Source: Mycolicibacterium doricum
Lineage (GTDB): Bacteria; Actinomycetota; Actinomycetes; Mycobacteriales; Mycobacteriaceae
Direction: 5' to 3'
DNA length: 64,000 bases
Assembly: GCF_010728155.1 (NCBI RefSeq)
Contig: NZ_AP022605.1
Location: forward strand, 496,001-560,000
The notes under the pieces are model-generated. The model worked only from the letters and a program-made list of their open reading frames with translations, searched no databases and was not told the origin of the DNA. Both the position numbers and the translations under genes were made by a program. This document shows positions 1 to 9,707 of this stretch, piece by piece (positions within the stretch are counted from its first letter, which is position 1; each line of letters starts with the position of its first letter).

Positions 1-3000
1 GGTTGCCGCAACCCGCAGGCCGATTCTCACCAAACCGTCAGTGTTCTTTGATGCGGCGTTCTTTGATGCGGCCGCCGAACCGGCGTCGAGCAGGTCCGAC
101 AGCGCGACGACGAGAGGAGCGGGGGGCCGCCAACTGAACACACCGGCCGGATCACCGTCGACCTGCGGCGTCGACGCCCCGCACATTCCGCGCACGAACA
201 GGTACAGCACGCCGCCGAGATGTTCTTCCGGGTCGTACCCCGGCACTCGCCAGCGCAGGAAACGATGCACCACAACGCAGTACAGCAGCGCCTGCAGCGG
301 ATAGTCCGAGTGCAACATCGCCTCGGCCATGCGGGCGCGGCCGTAATGGGCGGCGGTGAGCGGTGAATCCGGTTGGCCGAGCCAGTTCGTCTTGTAGTCG
401 ACCACCAGATAGCGGCCGTCCACCCGCAGCACCGCGTCGATCGACCCGGTCAGGTACCCCTTGAGCGACTGGCCGCCCAGGGCGCGGTCGGTGAGCCGGG
501 CACCGTACGGGGCCAGCACGTCGTCGGCCTGAAGGTGCCTCCCGAGCAGGCGGCCCACGTCGGCCAGCGTGATCGCCGGCGCACCCGCGCGCACGTCCCC
601 GCGGGCCAGCGGCAACTCGAACTCCAACTCGCACAGGCGGTCCCGCAATCCGATCTGCCGAAGCGTCACGTTCGGTGCGAGCGCGCCGAGCGGGGTGTCG
701 TGCATCGGCAGCAGCGCCTCGGCCAGCACCTCGGGAGCGACGTCGACCGGCCACCACACCCTGTGTTCACGGACCCTGCGCTCCAGTTCGGCGCGGAGAT
801 CGGTGGCGAACGGGTCGGCGTGCTCGAGCACCGCATGCACCAGTGACCCGAACTTCGCGCCCGTCGGCAGCTCCGCCATCGGCGAGGACACCGCGGCGGC
901 CTCGTCGTCGGGCTTCCAGATCGGCACCCCGGCGGTTTCGTCGTCGAGTTCGACCACCTCGGGTTCACTGGTCACACCGCTGCCCCCGGTCTCTTCGGCG
1001 GCCCGCAGTAGCCCCGAGTACGACGTGCGCCGCCACGCGGTGTCGATGCCACGGTGGAAGTGCCGAACCTGGAGCCCCGTCGGCTGCACGTGCGGATGGG
1101 GTGCTGCGGGTCCGGCGATCTGGGAGTCCTCGAGCGCCGGCCCGCCGAGATCGGCCCACGCGCGCAGCGCCGTCCTGGCGTCCCCGTCGTCGATTCTCGG
1201 CGGATCGCAGCGGTCCGGCACGGTCGTGTCGCCGGGCCTGCGCCCCCGCAGCAGCCGCGACAGCCCGCCGTTGGGTTCGTCCCACGACGGCGCCCACCAC
1301 GCGACCACCTGGGACTGCGCCCGCGTCAGCGCGACGTAGGTCAGACGCACGTCGTCGCTTGCGGCCTCGCTGCGGCCGAGACGTTCCACCTGTGCGTGGT
1401 CGGGGCTGTCGTCGCCGCCGATGTGCAGACAGCGGGTGCGGCCGTCGTGGAACAGCACGCAGTCGCGCGTCTGGATGTTGCGGTTGAACGCGAACGGCAG
1501 GTACACCACCGGGTACTGCAGGCCCTTGCTGACCCACACGGTCATGATCTGCACGGCCGCGGCATCGTTGTCGAGGCGGCGGTTGCGTTCCACGGCACCG
1601 CTGCGCTCCTCGCGCTGCGTGCGCAGCCAGTCCCGCAGCGCAGGCAGGCCGAAGTGTTCGCGGTGCGCGACGTCGTGCAGCACCTGCGTCAGGTGGGCGA
1701 GGTCGGTCATGTGCCGCGCACCGTCGCGCCAGGACAGCACCCGCCGTCCCATCCCGGTCATGTTCGCCGCTTCGAAGATCGCGGCGACACCACGCTCACG
1801 GGCGTGGTCGGCCCACGCGCGCAGCCGTTCGGCGATCTCGTCGGTCAACGGGTCGCCCTGTGCGGCGAGTTCTTCGGCGGTGCGGCCGAAGAACATCGTG
1901 GTGGCCGCGGCGCGCACCAGCCCGGAGCGGTGCGGCTGGTCGAACGCCTCCAGCAGGCACAGCCAGTCGTCACCGGCGGGGGAGTTGAATACGTCGGAGT
2001 CCCCGGTGTAGACGGCCGGGATGCCGGCCACCGACAGCGCGTCGAAGCAGGCGCGGGCGTCCTTGTGGGTCTCGACGATCACCGCGACGTCCTTGGCCTC
2101 GATCGGCTGGTCGCAGAACGTCGCTCCGCTGGCGAGCAGGTGGCCGATGTCGGCGGCCAGGTCCGCGCTGATGTGTGGTCGCAGCTTGTCCATCGGGATC
2201 GCCTTGTCGGCACGGGTGCCGAAGGTGTCACGCGAGACGATGCGCAGACGGAAGGGATCGTTGTGCGGCGCACCCTGGAGTCGACGCCCCTGGTGCCGGG
2301 CCTCGACGGGCCGTACGACGATCTCGGGGTCGCCGAGTTCGGCGTCGCGCAGCACGGCCTGCAGCCGGTCGACGAGGCCGCCGTCACTGCGCCAGTTGGT
2401 GCCCAGGGTCTGGCGGTGCCCGGCCGTGCTCGCCGCGTGCAGATACGTGACGATGTCGCCGCCACGGAACGCGTAGATCGCCTGTTTGGGGTCGCCGATC
2501 AGGATCAGCGTCGAGCGGCCGGTGAACGCCCGGTCCATCACCTGCCACTGCACCGGATCGGTGTCCTGGAACTCGTCGACCATGACGATCGACCAGCGGC
2601 GGTGCATGCGGGTGCGGGCCGGGGAGTCCGCGTCGGCGAGCGCGTTGGCCAACCTGGACAGCAGATCGTCGTAATGCAGGACGCCCGAGCGGCGTTTGCG
2701 TCTCTCGAGTTCGGCACACACGGCTTCCGCGAACTCGACGCGCACCGCGGCCACCGTTTCTGGTGGCGGTTTGCGCGGTCGCAGCTCGGCGCCGGGGTTG
2801 CGGATGACTTCACCGGCGAGTGCCAACGCCTGCCCGCGGGTCAGGACCGGATCGTCGCGCTGCTGGCCGAAGTGGGCGAGGTACAGGTCGTCGACGATCT
2901 CGGCGGTCAGCTCGTCGAGACTCTCCACCAGCTGCCCGCCGGTATCCGTATCACCAGCCACCCCAAGTGATTTCAGGACCAGCTGACAGAACTGGTGGGT

Positions 3001-3396
3001 GGTCGCGATCGTGGCGGCGTCGAAACCGGCCAACGCGTCCCGCAGCCGTAGCCTGCGGAGGTGCCGTTCCTCGTCAGGGGCGTCGATGAGGTGGGCGACG
3101 AGTTCGTTGTCCCCGACGGTCGACGGATCGTCGAAGGCCACCAGCGCGTCGCGCATCTGGCCGCGCACCCGCTCCCGCAGTTCCTGGCTGGCCGCCCGGC
3201 CGAACGTCACCAGCAGCATCTGGTCGAGCGTCGCGACGCCCTCGGCGACGTAGCGCGTCACCAGCCCGGCGAGCGCGAACGTCTTCCCGGTGCCCGCGCT
3301 GGCCTCGAGCACCGTCGTGGTGCGTGGTGCGGGAAGCGGGCCGAGCAGGTCGAAATCCAGCGAGGAGCGGAGCGGATCGCGCATCTGGCCCCGCAT
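1..3396 (-). CDS. recB: RecB, helicase-nuclease subunit of exonuclease V (3' end cut by window edge)
   Basis: The reading frame is open from the ATG at 3396 to the window edge (at least 1132 codons), so the C-terminus is missing or nearly reached. It encodes the UvrD-type helicase and nuclease subunit of RecBCD, which unwinds and degrades DNA from double-strand ends. Visible features are the Walker A motif ASAGTGKT with Lys38, the Walker B region VMVDEFQDTDP near residue 275, and the RecB nuclease motif with Asp987 in GSIDAVLR followed by Asp1000-Tyr1001-Lys1002. All three nuclease acidic/lysine positions are intact, so the enzyme looks active. The ATG overlaps the recC stop codon as ATGA, which shows translational coupling, and recD is expected beyond the left edge. 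In mycobacteria RecBCD is known to serve single-strand annealing, while AdnAB does most end resection. Confidence 0.95.
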   Translation of the reverse strand, partial: MRGQMRDPLRSSLDFDLLGPLPAPRTTTVLEASAGTGKTFALAGLVTRYVAEGVATLDQMLLVTFGRAASQELRERVRGQMRDALVAFDDPSTVGDNELVAHLIDAPDEERHLRRLRLRDALAGFDAATIATTHQFCQLVLKSLGVAGDTDTGGQLVESLDELTAEIVDDLYLAHFGQQRDDPVLTRGQALALAGEVIRNPGAELRPRKPPPETVAAVRVEFAEAVCAELERRKRRSGVLHYDDLLSRLANALADADSPARTRMHRRWSIVMVDEFQDTDPVQWQVMDRAFTGRSTLILIGDPKQAIYAFRGGDIVTYLHAASTAGHRQTLGTNWRSDGGLVDRLQAVLRDAELGDPEIVVRPVEARHQGRRLQGAPHNDPFRLRIVSRDTFGTRADKAIPMDKLRPHISADLAADIGHLLASGATFCDQPIEAKDVAVIVETHKDARACFDALSVAGIPAVYTGDSDVFNSPAGDDWLCLLEAFDQPHRSGLVRAAATTMFFGRTAEELAAQGDPLTDEIAERLRAWADHARERGVAAIFEAANMTGMGRRVLSWRDGARHMTDLAHLTQVLHDVAHREHFGLPALRDWLRTQREERSGAVERNRRLDNDAAAVQIMTVWVSKGLQYPVVYLPFAFNRNIQTRDCVLFHDGRTRCLHIGGDDSPDHAQVERLGRSEAASDDVRLTYVALTRAQSQVVAWWAPSWDEPNGGLSRLLRGRRPGDTTVPDRCDPPRIDDGDARTALRAWADLGGPALEDSQIAGPAAPHPHVQPTGLQVRHFHRGIDTAWRRTSYSGLLRAAEETGGSGVTSEPEVVELDDETAGVPIWKPDDEAAAVSSPMAELPTGAKFGSLVHAVLEHADPFATDLRAELERRVREHRVWWPVDVAPEVLAEALLPMHDTPLGALAPNVTLRQIGLRDRLCELEFELPLARGDVRAGAPAITLADVGRLLGRHLQADDVLAPYGARLTDRALGGQSLKGYLTGSIDAVLRVDGRYLVVDYKTNWLGQPDSPLTAAHYGRARMAEAMLHSDYPLQALLYCVVVHRFLRWRVPGYDPEEHLGGVLYLFVRGMCGASTPQVDGDPAGVFSWRPPAPLVVALSDLLDAGSAAASKNAASKNTDGLVRIGLRVAAT

Positions 3397-6300
3397 CAGT
3401 CCTTCTCGGCTTCGAGCATCGGCAGCCACAGGCGGCAGGCGTACCCGTCGAGGCCGGCCGCGACCAACGTGTCCAGCGGGGCGTGCGGTCCCCACACCCG
3501 CACGTTGGCCGGTTCGGCGTCCTCACCCGGGTAGCGGCCGGATCTCCAGCGGAACCCCGCCTCCCGCCGCGGTTCTCCGCGGTGGTGACGCGCCTCGGCC
3601 CATGCGTACGAGGTCTTCGGTGGCAGCGGGATCGGCTCGCGGCGCCCCGCGTCGTACATGCTCACCAGATCCCGCAGCACACCGGTCGCGTCGTCCGGTG
3701 CGCCGAGCAGCCGGACCCGCGGGGTGGTGCCTCGTTTGGCGCGACCGATGCAGACCGCCGCCCAGTCGGTGCCCGGGCGTTGAGCGGCCAACGCGGTCAA
3801 CTGGATCCACGACGCCAACAGGTGGCGGCCGTCGAGCTTTGAGTACGTGACGGTGACCGTCCGGTCGCGGTACACCTTGGGCACCGTGCCGGTGACGCGG
3901 CGGCCACCGCCGAGGTGGATGTCGACGTCGTACGCCTGTGGTGGCGGCCCGCGGTGCCGCTGTGCGGCGGTGGCGAGCGCGGCGGCCTGGTCGCGCAGCT
4001 CCTGCGCCTTGCGCCAGCCCAGCCGGCCGGGCGGCAGTGAACCCCGGCGCCACTCGGCCTGTTGCGCCTGTTCGGGATTGAGGCCGCGGAGCATGTCGTC
4101 GAGCATGCGTTCACCGACCTGCCATTCGGCCAGCGCGTCGATCTCGACCGGCATCGCGTCCTCGACGGCGTCGACGTCCCACGGCAGCGTGACGTCCAAT
4201 GCGCGGAAGAACCCCTTGACCGGATCCTTGAAGAAGCCGGTCAGGTCGTCGAGGGCGACGTCGTGCTCCGGTGGCGGCGGTAGGGGCCGGCTGAGCAGGC
4301 CGGGGCGCTCCGCGCGGTCACCGGCCGCGACCGTCGCGGCGGTCAGCGCCGTCGAGTCGAACGTGAACGGCTGGCCGGGCACTCCGAGCGCGCCCGGGGT
4401 GACGTTGCGAACGTCGAAGGGCTGCAACGGGTGTTCCACGACGATGTGGTCGCGGACCGGGCTCTCGGTGGTGATGTCGAGCGCGTCGAGCAGTTCGACA
4501 AGAGGCACCGCCGGCGGCCTGCGCTGCCCGGAGCACTCGTCGGCGCCGGTGTAGGTGACGACCAGTTTCTCCGTCGCCGCGCCGATCGCGTCGAGCAGCA
4601 GCTGGCGGTCCTCCGAGCGGACGTCGCGTTCGCCGGTCATCGGGTCGCGGGCCAGCGCGTCGTCCCCGTCGACCACACCGAGCCGCGGGAACACGCCGTC
4701 GTCGAGACCGACCAGGCACACCACCCGGTGCGGGACCGAACGCATCGGCACCATGGTGCACACCGTCAGCGTGCCGGTGCGGAAGTTCGCGCGGGTGGGG
4801 CGCCCGGCGAGGTGGCTGTCGAGCAGCGCCTTGACGTCGGGCAGGCGCAGCAGGGTGCCGCTTCGCGGCCCGGCCTGGGTCAGCACGTCGGCGAACTCGC
4901 GTTCCAGTTGGCTGGTCTGCCAGGTGTCGTCGTCGGGGACGGCGGTCAACCGGTTGATGCCGGTGCGCAGCGCGTCGAGCCATCCGTCCAGAGGCTTTGT
5001 GCCGCTGAGGGTGTCGACGCAGGCCTGTAGGCGGTAAACGTATTCGGCGAGGCGGCCGGCGAGCTGGACCCGGTCGCTGCCGACGTCGTCGAGGGGCAGG
5101 GTGGTGTCGAGCCAGGCGTGTGCGTCGTCGGACATCGCCACACCGGCGAGGACCCGGTCGAGACCGAAACGCCAGGTGTTCTGCACGAAGTCGACGCCGT
5201 AGGGATGGCGGTGTGCACGGTCGAAGCCCCACCGGATGTTGGCCTCGCGCACCCAGTCGCCGATCGCGTCGAGGTCGTCGTCGCTGAAGTCGAAACATGC
5301 CCGGATGGGGGGTGCCTCGGCGAGGTTGAGCACCTCGGTGGCGGTGGCGCGACCGCCGGCGAGGTCGAGCAGTTGGCCGGCGACGCCGAGCAGCGGGTTG
5401 GTCTGCGTGAGCGCCCGGTCGGCCAGTTTGACCCGCAGCCGGTGCGCCGGATGGGCGCCGTGGACCACGTCGCCGAGCCCGAATCCGGCGACGATCAGCG
5501 GCGCGTAGTGCTCGATGTCCGGGCACATGACGAGGATGTCGCGGGGTTCGAGCGTCGGGTCGTCGAGGAGCAGACCGAGCAGCACCTCACGCAGGACGTC
5601 GATCTGGCGGGCGGCGCCGTGGCAACTGTGCACCTGTACGGAGCGGTCGTGGTGGGGCAGCCGGCGGTCCGCGGGGCGGACCGCGTTGGCGGCGATGTCG
5701 GACTGCAGCCAGCCGAGCAGGGTTTCGGGATGGCCGGTGTCGCCGAGATGGTCGTCGGTCTGCGGGTCGCCGGGCAGGCTGCGCTGCAGTTCGCGCAGAT
5801 CGCGGCCGAGGGTGGCCAGCAGCGGGTGGCCGACCACGCGGTGGGTGGTGTCGTCACGGCGGCGGACGGGGCCGCGGTGGGTCTGCAGCGATGCCCACAG
5901 GTCGGCGCTGGCGTGCGGCAGCCACAGGTGCAGGTCGTGATGGCTGGCGAGCGCCTCGAGCAGCTCCACTTCGGTGGAGGGCAGGCGGGTGTGGCCGAAC
6001 AGCGACAGGCGTTCGGGCAGGTCGGTGGGGGACTCACCAAGCCGCGCAATAGTTTTAGCGTGCCGGATGTGCGGGGGGTCGGCGGGCATGTGAGCGACGA
6101 GCGCGCGCCACAGGTGCGGTTGCCAGTGCAGGTCGTCGTCGAGGTCTGCGGTGTTGCCGTCAAGCCAGTCGACGAGGAGCTGTGGGCGTTGGCGGGCGTA
6201 GGAGGCGAACAGGCCGGCCAGGCGGCGGGCGACGGCGTAGCGGCGGCTCTGCCGGAGCTCTTTCTCCTCGCCGTGTTGAAAGTGGCCGAGGTGGGTGGCG

Positions 6301-6650
6301 AGCGTGGTGCACCACGGCTGGTCGAGGCTGTCATCGATGACCTCGATCAGCGGCCAGACCAGGGTGTCGGCGGCCCACGGGTCGGCGTCGTCGGGGCCGG
6401 TGGATCCGCCCATGATCTGAGCGATGAGCGAGCGCGGATTGCCGAAGGTGATGCCTGCACAAACCCCGTCGTGGCCCGAACCGCGACCCAGGATGTGCGA
6501 CAGCCGCTGGCTCAGCCACCGCTCGACACCTTTGGCTCCGACGATGACGAGGTCCTCGGCGAACGGGTCGGCCGGCGGAGTCCGCAGCAGCGCACCGAGT
6601 CCGTCGGCCAGCAGATCGGTGCGCTGTGCCCGGTGCAGATGGAATGGCAT
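3396..6650 (-). CDS. recC: RecC, scaffold/Chi-scanning subunit of exonuclease V
   Basis: A 1084-residue protein beginning MPFHLHRAQRTDLLADGL, the typical N-terminus of RecC. The helicase-like N-terminal half (AKGVERWLSQRLSHILG, then inactive helicase folds) and the degenerate nuclease-like C-terminal half are recognisable by family resemblance, and no intact DxK nuclease triad is visible. A longer reading frame extends upstream to 6854, but that extension overlaps the preceding gene in another frame and has no family character, so the ATG at 6650 is preferred. The stop overlaps the recB start (ATGA). The upstream gene stops 4 bases before this start, so three genes are probably read as one transcript. 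RecC holds RecB and RecD together and recognises the recombination hotspot in the exiting strand. Confidence 0.95.
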   Translation of the reverse strand: MPFHLHRAQRTDLLADGLGALLRTPPADPFAEDLVIVGAKGVERWLSQRLSHILGRGSGHDGVCAGITFGNPRSLIAQIMGGSTGPDDADPWAADTLVWPLIEVIDDSLDQPWCTTLATHLGHFQHGEEKELRQSRRYAVARRLAGLFASYARQRPQLLVDWLDGNTADLDDDLHWQPHLWRALVAHMPADPPHIRHAKTIARLGESPTDLPERLSLFGHTRLPSTEVELLEALASHHDLHLWLPHASADLWASLQTHRGPVRRRDDTTHRVVGHPLLATLGRDLRELQRSLPGDPQTDDHLGDTGHPETLLGWLQSDIAANAVRPADRRLPHHDRSVQVHSCHGAARQIDVLREVLLGLLLDDPTLEPRDILVMCPDIEHYAPLIVAGFGLGDVVHGAHPAHRLRVKLADRALTQTNPLLGVAGQLLDLAGGRATATEVLNLAEAPPIRACFDFSDDDLDAIGDWVREANIRWGFDRAHRHPYGVDFVQNTWRFGLDRVLAGVAMSDDAHAWLDTTLPLDDVGSDRVQLAGRLAEYVYRLQACVDTLSGTKPLDGWLDALRTGINRLTAVPDDDTWQTSQLEREFADVLTQAGPRSGTLLRLPDVKALLDSHLAGRPTRANFRTGTLTVCTMVPMRSVPHRVVCLVGLDDGVFPRLGVVDGDDALARDPMTGERDVRSEDRQLLLDAIGAATEKLVVTYTGADECSGQRRPPAVPLVELLDALDITTESPVRDHIVVEHPLQPFDVRNVTPGALGVPGQPFTFDSTALTAATVAAGDRAERPGLLSRPLPPPPEHDVALDDLTGFFKDPVKGFFRALDVTLPWDVDAVEDAMPVEIDALAEWQVGERMLDDMLRGLNPEQAQQAEWRRGSLPPGRLGWRKAQELRDQAAALATAAQRHRGPPPQAYDVDIHLGGGRRVTGTVPKVYRDRTVTVTYSKLDGRHLLASWIQLTALAAQRPGTDWAAVCIGRAKRGTTPRVRLLGAPDDATGVLRDLVSMYDAGRREPIPLPPKTSYAWAEARHHRGEPRREAGFRWRSGRYPGEDAEPANVRVWGPHAPLDTLVAAGLDGYACRLWLPMLEAEKD

Positions 6651-6654
6651 CGAC

Positions 6655-7575
6655 TCAAACGATAGATCGCGGGTCCGACTGATCGTGGGCGAGCCGCGCT
6701 TGAGCCGCCGATCTGGTGGGCACCCACTCGCCACTCCAGGTGCGATGAGCACGGGACATGAGCGCCGCTCGGGCGCGAAACCGGACGATGTGGAGGCTGC
6801 GCCACGGATGTGCGCGAATATGCAACCACCCCAACCGCTGCACCAGTTCTTCACTCTCGAGCTGCTGCACGGCTGAGTACCGCTCGAGGCGGCCGTCGGG
6901 CTCGAAGCTGATTCCCACCTTCGCGAACTCCCAGCCGACGGCGATGCGCGTCGACCAGTGCCTGTCCTCGAGCTGAATGCTGGTACCGGGTCTGGGAAGA
7001 CCGGAGTCCATCAGCAATAGTCGGATCACTGTCTCCTCCCGCGATCGGGCACCGCCGTCCATCAGCTCGACGGCCTCGCGGGCCGCCGGAATCCCGCGAC
7101 TCGCCGGGTAGCGGGCGGCCAACGCCTGGACGTCCGCGGCCGTCACACCGGTCACGGCCGAGAGGGCGTCGAGCACGCTGACGGCTTCCACCCGGGGCAG
7201 GCGGCGACCGACATCGAAAGCGGTGCGGGCGGGCGAGGTGACCAGGAGTTGGGCTCCACGGGTGCAGATCTCGTCTGCGGCGATGCGTTCGTCGTGGATC
7301 TCGACACCGTGTATGGGTCTGCGATGCCTGCAGATCACCTCGATGTCATGGTCTTGCAGGGCCCAGCGGACCCCGTGCCAGTAGGCGGCGGCCCGCCCGG
7401 CGACGATGCCCTTCCGTCCTGTCCACAGGAACGCCGACTCGGTCCTTGCGTCAGGTGTGTGGGGAGCTCCTTTGGGCAGGTAGATGTTCGGGTGGATGGC
7501 GGTGTAGTGCCACCGCAACGCTGCCCGTGTCAGCCGCCCGGCCGCGATCTCCTCGGAACCCACGATCGGGTACAT
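6655..7575 (-). CDS. DUF559/VSR-like nuclease-fold protein of a mycobacterial family
   Basis: A 306-residue protein starting at an ATG (MYPIVGSEEIAAG). The N-terminal 60 residues resemble the short winged-helix segment found before DUF559/AbiEi-type proteins (LTRAALRWHYTAIHPNIYLP). The C-terminal third (about residues 200-290) has the layout of the VSR/DUF559 endonuclease fold: VGWEFAKVGISFEPDG, then a helix, then LGWLHIRAHP. The acidic residues are not arranged exactly as in the typical D..ExK core (FEPDG instead of VEYDG), so activity is uncertain. Such genes are abundant paralogues in mycobacteria and are often annotated only as hypothetical. It ends 4 bases before recC and may be co-transcribed with it. 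No defined substrate is known. Confidence 0.7.
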   Translation of the reverse strand: MYPIVGSEEIAAGRLTRAALRWHYTAIHPNIYLPKGAPHTPDARTESAFLWTGRKGIVAGRAAAYWHGVRWALQDHDIEVICRHRRPIHGVEIHDERIAADEICTRGAQLLVTSPARTAFDVGRRLPRVEAVSVLDALSAVTGVTAADVQALAARYPASRGIPAAREAVELMDGGARSREETVIRLLLMDSGLPRPGTSIQLEDRHWSTRIAVGWEFAKVGISFEPDGRLERYSAVQQLESEELVQRLGWLHIRAHPWRSLHIVRFRARAALMSRAHRTWSGEWVPTRSAAQARLAHDQSDPRSIV

Positions 7576-7745
7576 GCCGCGATGATGACCCGCCTCACCG
7601 ACAAGCCGGCCGGCTCTGGGTATGGGTCACCGCGTCGATGCTGTGCTGGTTACCGTCAACAGGGCTGTTGTCCCGACGGCGCGGGCGGGTGATCAACGAC
7701 CCTGGTGTCGGTAACGGTCGTAGGGCGCGCACGACGGCACCGACC

Positions 7746-8732
7746 CTAGAGCCAGTCGCGGCGTTTGAACGTGACGTAGAGGATCGCGACGAGCAGGACG
7801 ATGAGCACCGAACTCGTGACGAATCCGGTCACCGTCTCGATGCCCGGATAGATGACGTTCTGCCCGTAGAAGCCGGTGATCGCGGTCGGCACGGCGATGA
7901 TCGCCGCCCAGCCGGTCAGTTTCTTCATCACCATGTTGAGCCGCGCATCCTGCAGCGACAGGTTCGTCTCGAAGACTGTGGTGATCATGTCGCGCAGCGA
8001 CTCGGTCCACTCCGACGCGCGCAGCACGTGGTCGTAGAGGTCGGCATACCGCGGGTCGAGTTCGGCTGACATCCTCGCGTCCAGGCGCCGGTGCTGGATC
8101 GAGTTGACCACCTCACGCATCGGCAGCACCACCCGCCGCAGGTGCACGAGATCTTTGCGCAACTGGAACGTCATGCGCTGCAGCCCACCCCGCGGCATCG
8201 AGTCGGAGAACAACGCGTCCTCGATCTCCTCGATGGCGTCGTCGAGATACTGCACCGCGCTGAAGTGGCCGTCGACCACCGTGTCGAGCAGGCCGTGCAC
8301 GAGCGCGCCGACGCCGAACTCCTGTCCGCCCAGTTCGTCGAACCGCTCCGACACCGCGTCGATGTCGAAGTCCGGCGACAACCGCACCGTGATCAGCCCC
8401 TGCGGCAGCACGAACCCGGAGATGCGGTGGATCGCCAACGCAGAGTCGGTGTCGCTCTGCGCCTCGTGGGTGTCGACGCTGTAGACGGTGAAGAAGGTGT
8501 GCGTCGAATACACGGTGACCTTGGTGCGCTCCGATTCGGCGACGGCATCCTCGACGGCCCACTCGTTGAGGCCCAGTTCGTGGGCGAGGTCCTTGAGGAT
8601 GGCGTGGTCGGAGGCGTACACGTCGGTCCATAGAAGAGTGCCCGTTTCGGCGAGGTAGTCGGAGATCTTCGAGAACTCGAAATCGTCCTGCGGCTCACCG
8701 TTCCGCCACACCCGCCCCTGGACGTCACTCAC
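7746..8732 (-). CDS. corA: CorA-family divalent metal ion transporter with GQN in place of GMN
   Basis: A 328-residue protein with a long cytoplasmic alpha/beta domain (residues 1-260) and two C-terminal transmembrane helices, the CorA plan. The pore signature between the helices reads YGQNVIYPG rather than the canonical YGMN. The helices are KLTGWAAIIAVPTAITGF and a second hydrophobic segment ending in the positively charged tail KRRDWL. The start is the GTG at 8732 (VSDVQGRVWR); the nearby ATG runs out of frame into a stop. It likely moves Mg2+ or another divalent cation across the inner membrane as a homopentamer. The Met-to-Gln change in the selectivity loop could alter ion choice (inference). 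It is a single gene flanked by gaps on both sides. Confidence 0.87.
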   Translation of the reverse strand: MSDVQGRVWRNGEPQDDFEFSKISDYLAETGTLLWTDVYASDHAILKDLAHELGLNEWAVEDAVAESERTKVTVYSTHTFFTVYSVDTHEAQSDTDSALAIHRISGFVLPQGLITVRLSPDFDIDAVSERFDELGGQEFGVGALVHGLLDTVVDGHFSAVQYLDDAIEEIEDALFSDSMPRGGLQRMTFQLRKDLVHLRRVVLPMREVVNSIQHRRLDARMSAELDPRYADLYDHVLRASEWTESLRDMITTVFETNLSLQDARLNMVMKKLTGWAAIIAVPTAITGFYGQNVIYPGIETVTGFVTSSVLIVLLVAILYVTFKRRDWL

Positions 8733-8817
8733 CGGGACATCTTGTCAGCCAACCTGGTGTGATGGCTGTCACTCCAGGCGTACCCTGTGGGCCTACTTCT
8801 CTGATGGGGCGTCGCAG

Positions 8818-9534
8818 TCAGCCGCCCATCAACATGCGCCACTGGTCGAGGTCGCGGGCGCGGTAGACGTAGTTCGACCGCTTGACGTTCGACAGGGCGT
8901 CGCTGGGCTCCGCGGAGTACCAGTGGCCGGGGAACACCGTCGGGTCGCCCGGCAACTGGGCCAGCGCTTGCAGGCTGCGGAACATGTCGTCGGCGTTGCC
9001 GCCCGGGAAGTCGGTGCGGCCGCAGCCCTCGAGGAACAGCGTGTCCCCGGCGACGAGCCGACCGTCGAGCAGGAAGCACTGGCTGCCCGGCGTGTGGCCG
9101 GGGGTGTGTAGCAGTTCGATGTCGATGCCGCCGACGCTGACGATGTCGCCGTGGTCGTGGGCGGTCAGGTCGCTGCGGGCGATGCCGGTGACCTGGGAAA
9201 CCCAGTCGGCCTCGTGGCTGTTCACGTGCACCGGCACGCTGACCCGCTCGAGCAGTTCGGCCAGCCCCTTGAGCTGGAAGCCCATCATCGAGCCGCCGAC
9301 GTGGTCGGGGTGGTGGTGGGTCGCCAGCACGCCAGACAGATGCAGCCCGTCGGCCTCCAGCGCGTCGACCAGATCGCCGGCGGCGTAGGCCGGATCGACG
9401 ACGACGCAGTCGCCGGTCTCCCGGTCGCCGATGAGGTAGGCGAAGTTGCGCATCTGTGTGGCGATCATGTCGCCGGCGGCGAAGTCGCGGCCCGCGAGCA
9501 GCTGGCGGAAGTAGAGACGTTCTGAATTCGGCAC
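8818..9534 (-). CDS. MBL-fold metallo-hydrolase (glyoxalase II-like)
   Basis: A 238-residue protein whose start is placed at the GTG at 9534 (VPNSERLYFRQLLAG); a longer frame to 9681 adds residues without family character. The metallo-beta-lactamase signature THHHPDHVGG is followed by further metal ligands in LHTPGHTPGS (third His), GDTLFLEGCGRTD (bridging Asp) and VFPGHWYS (last His), so the dinuclear zinc site is complete. The family hydrolyses thioesters such as S-lactoylglutathione or persulfides; in mycobacteria the thiol would be mycothiol (inference). The gene holds the conserved position between recC and rpmG-hadABC seen in other mycobacteria, such as the Rv0634c homologue. It is divergent from the flavohaemoglobin gene. 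Confidence 0.88.
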   Translation of the reverse strand: MPNSERLYFRQLLAGRDFAAGDMIATQMRNFAYLIGDRETGDCVVVDPAYAAGDLVDALEADGLHLSGVLATHHHPDHVGGSMMGFQLKGLAELLERVSVPVHVNSHEADWVSQVTGIARSDLTAHDHGDIVSVGGIDIELLHTPGHTPGSQCFLLDGRLVAGDTLFLEGCGRTDFPGGNADDMFRSLQALAQLPGDPTVFPGHWYSAEPSDALSNVKRSNYVYRARDLDQWRMLMGG

Positions 9535-9707
9535 GCCGGACAGCCTAAAGCGGCTGGTGGAGAAACCGCACGTGCGCGGGGTGTTCAACGGCACACCCGA
9601 AAAAGGTGCAGCCCATCTACGCGTTTCCATAGCGTGCGAAGTGTGTAACTCGCCCGATTCACCCTCGGAGCGCCGCTGCACGACCCCACCGATGAAAGGA
9701 CCATCCG

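Noticed and set aside
1054..2970. Long open frame on the plus strand (638 codons) opposite recB
   Set aside because: Mirror of the recB coding strand in high-GC DNA; Arg/Gly/Val/His-rich with no family pattern, while the minus strand shows helicase and nuclease motifs.
3396..6854. Longer recC reading frame starting at 6854
   Set aside because: The extra 68 codons overlap the DUF559-like gene in another frame and have no RecC character; MPFHLHRAQRTDLL at 6650 is the family N-terminus.
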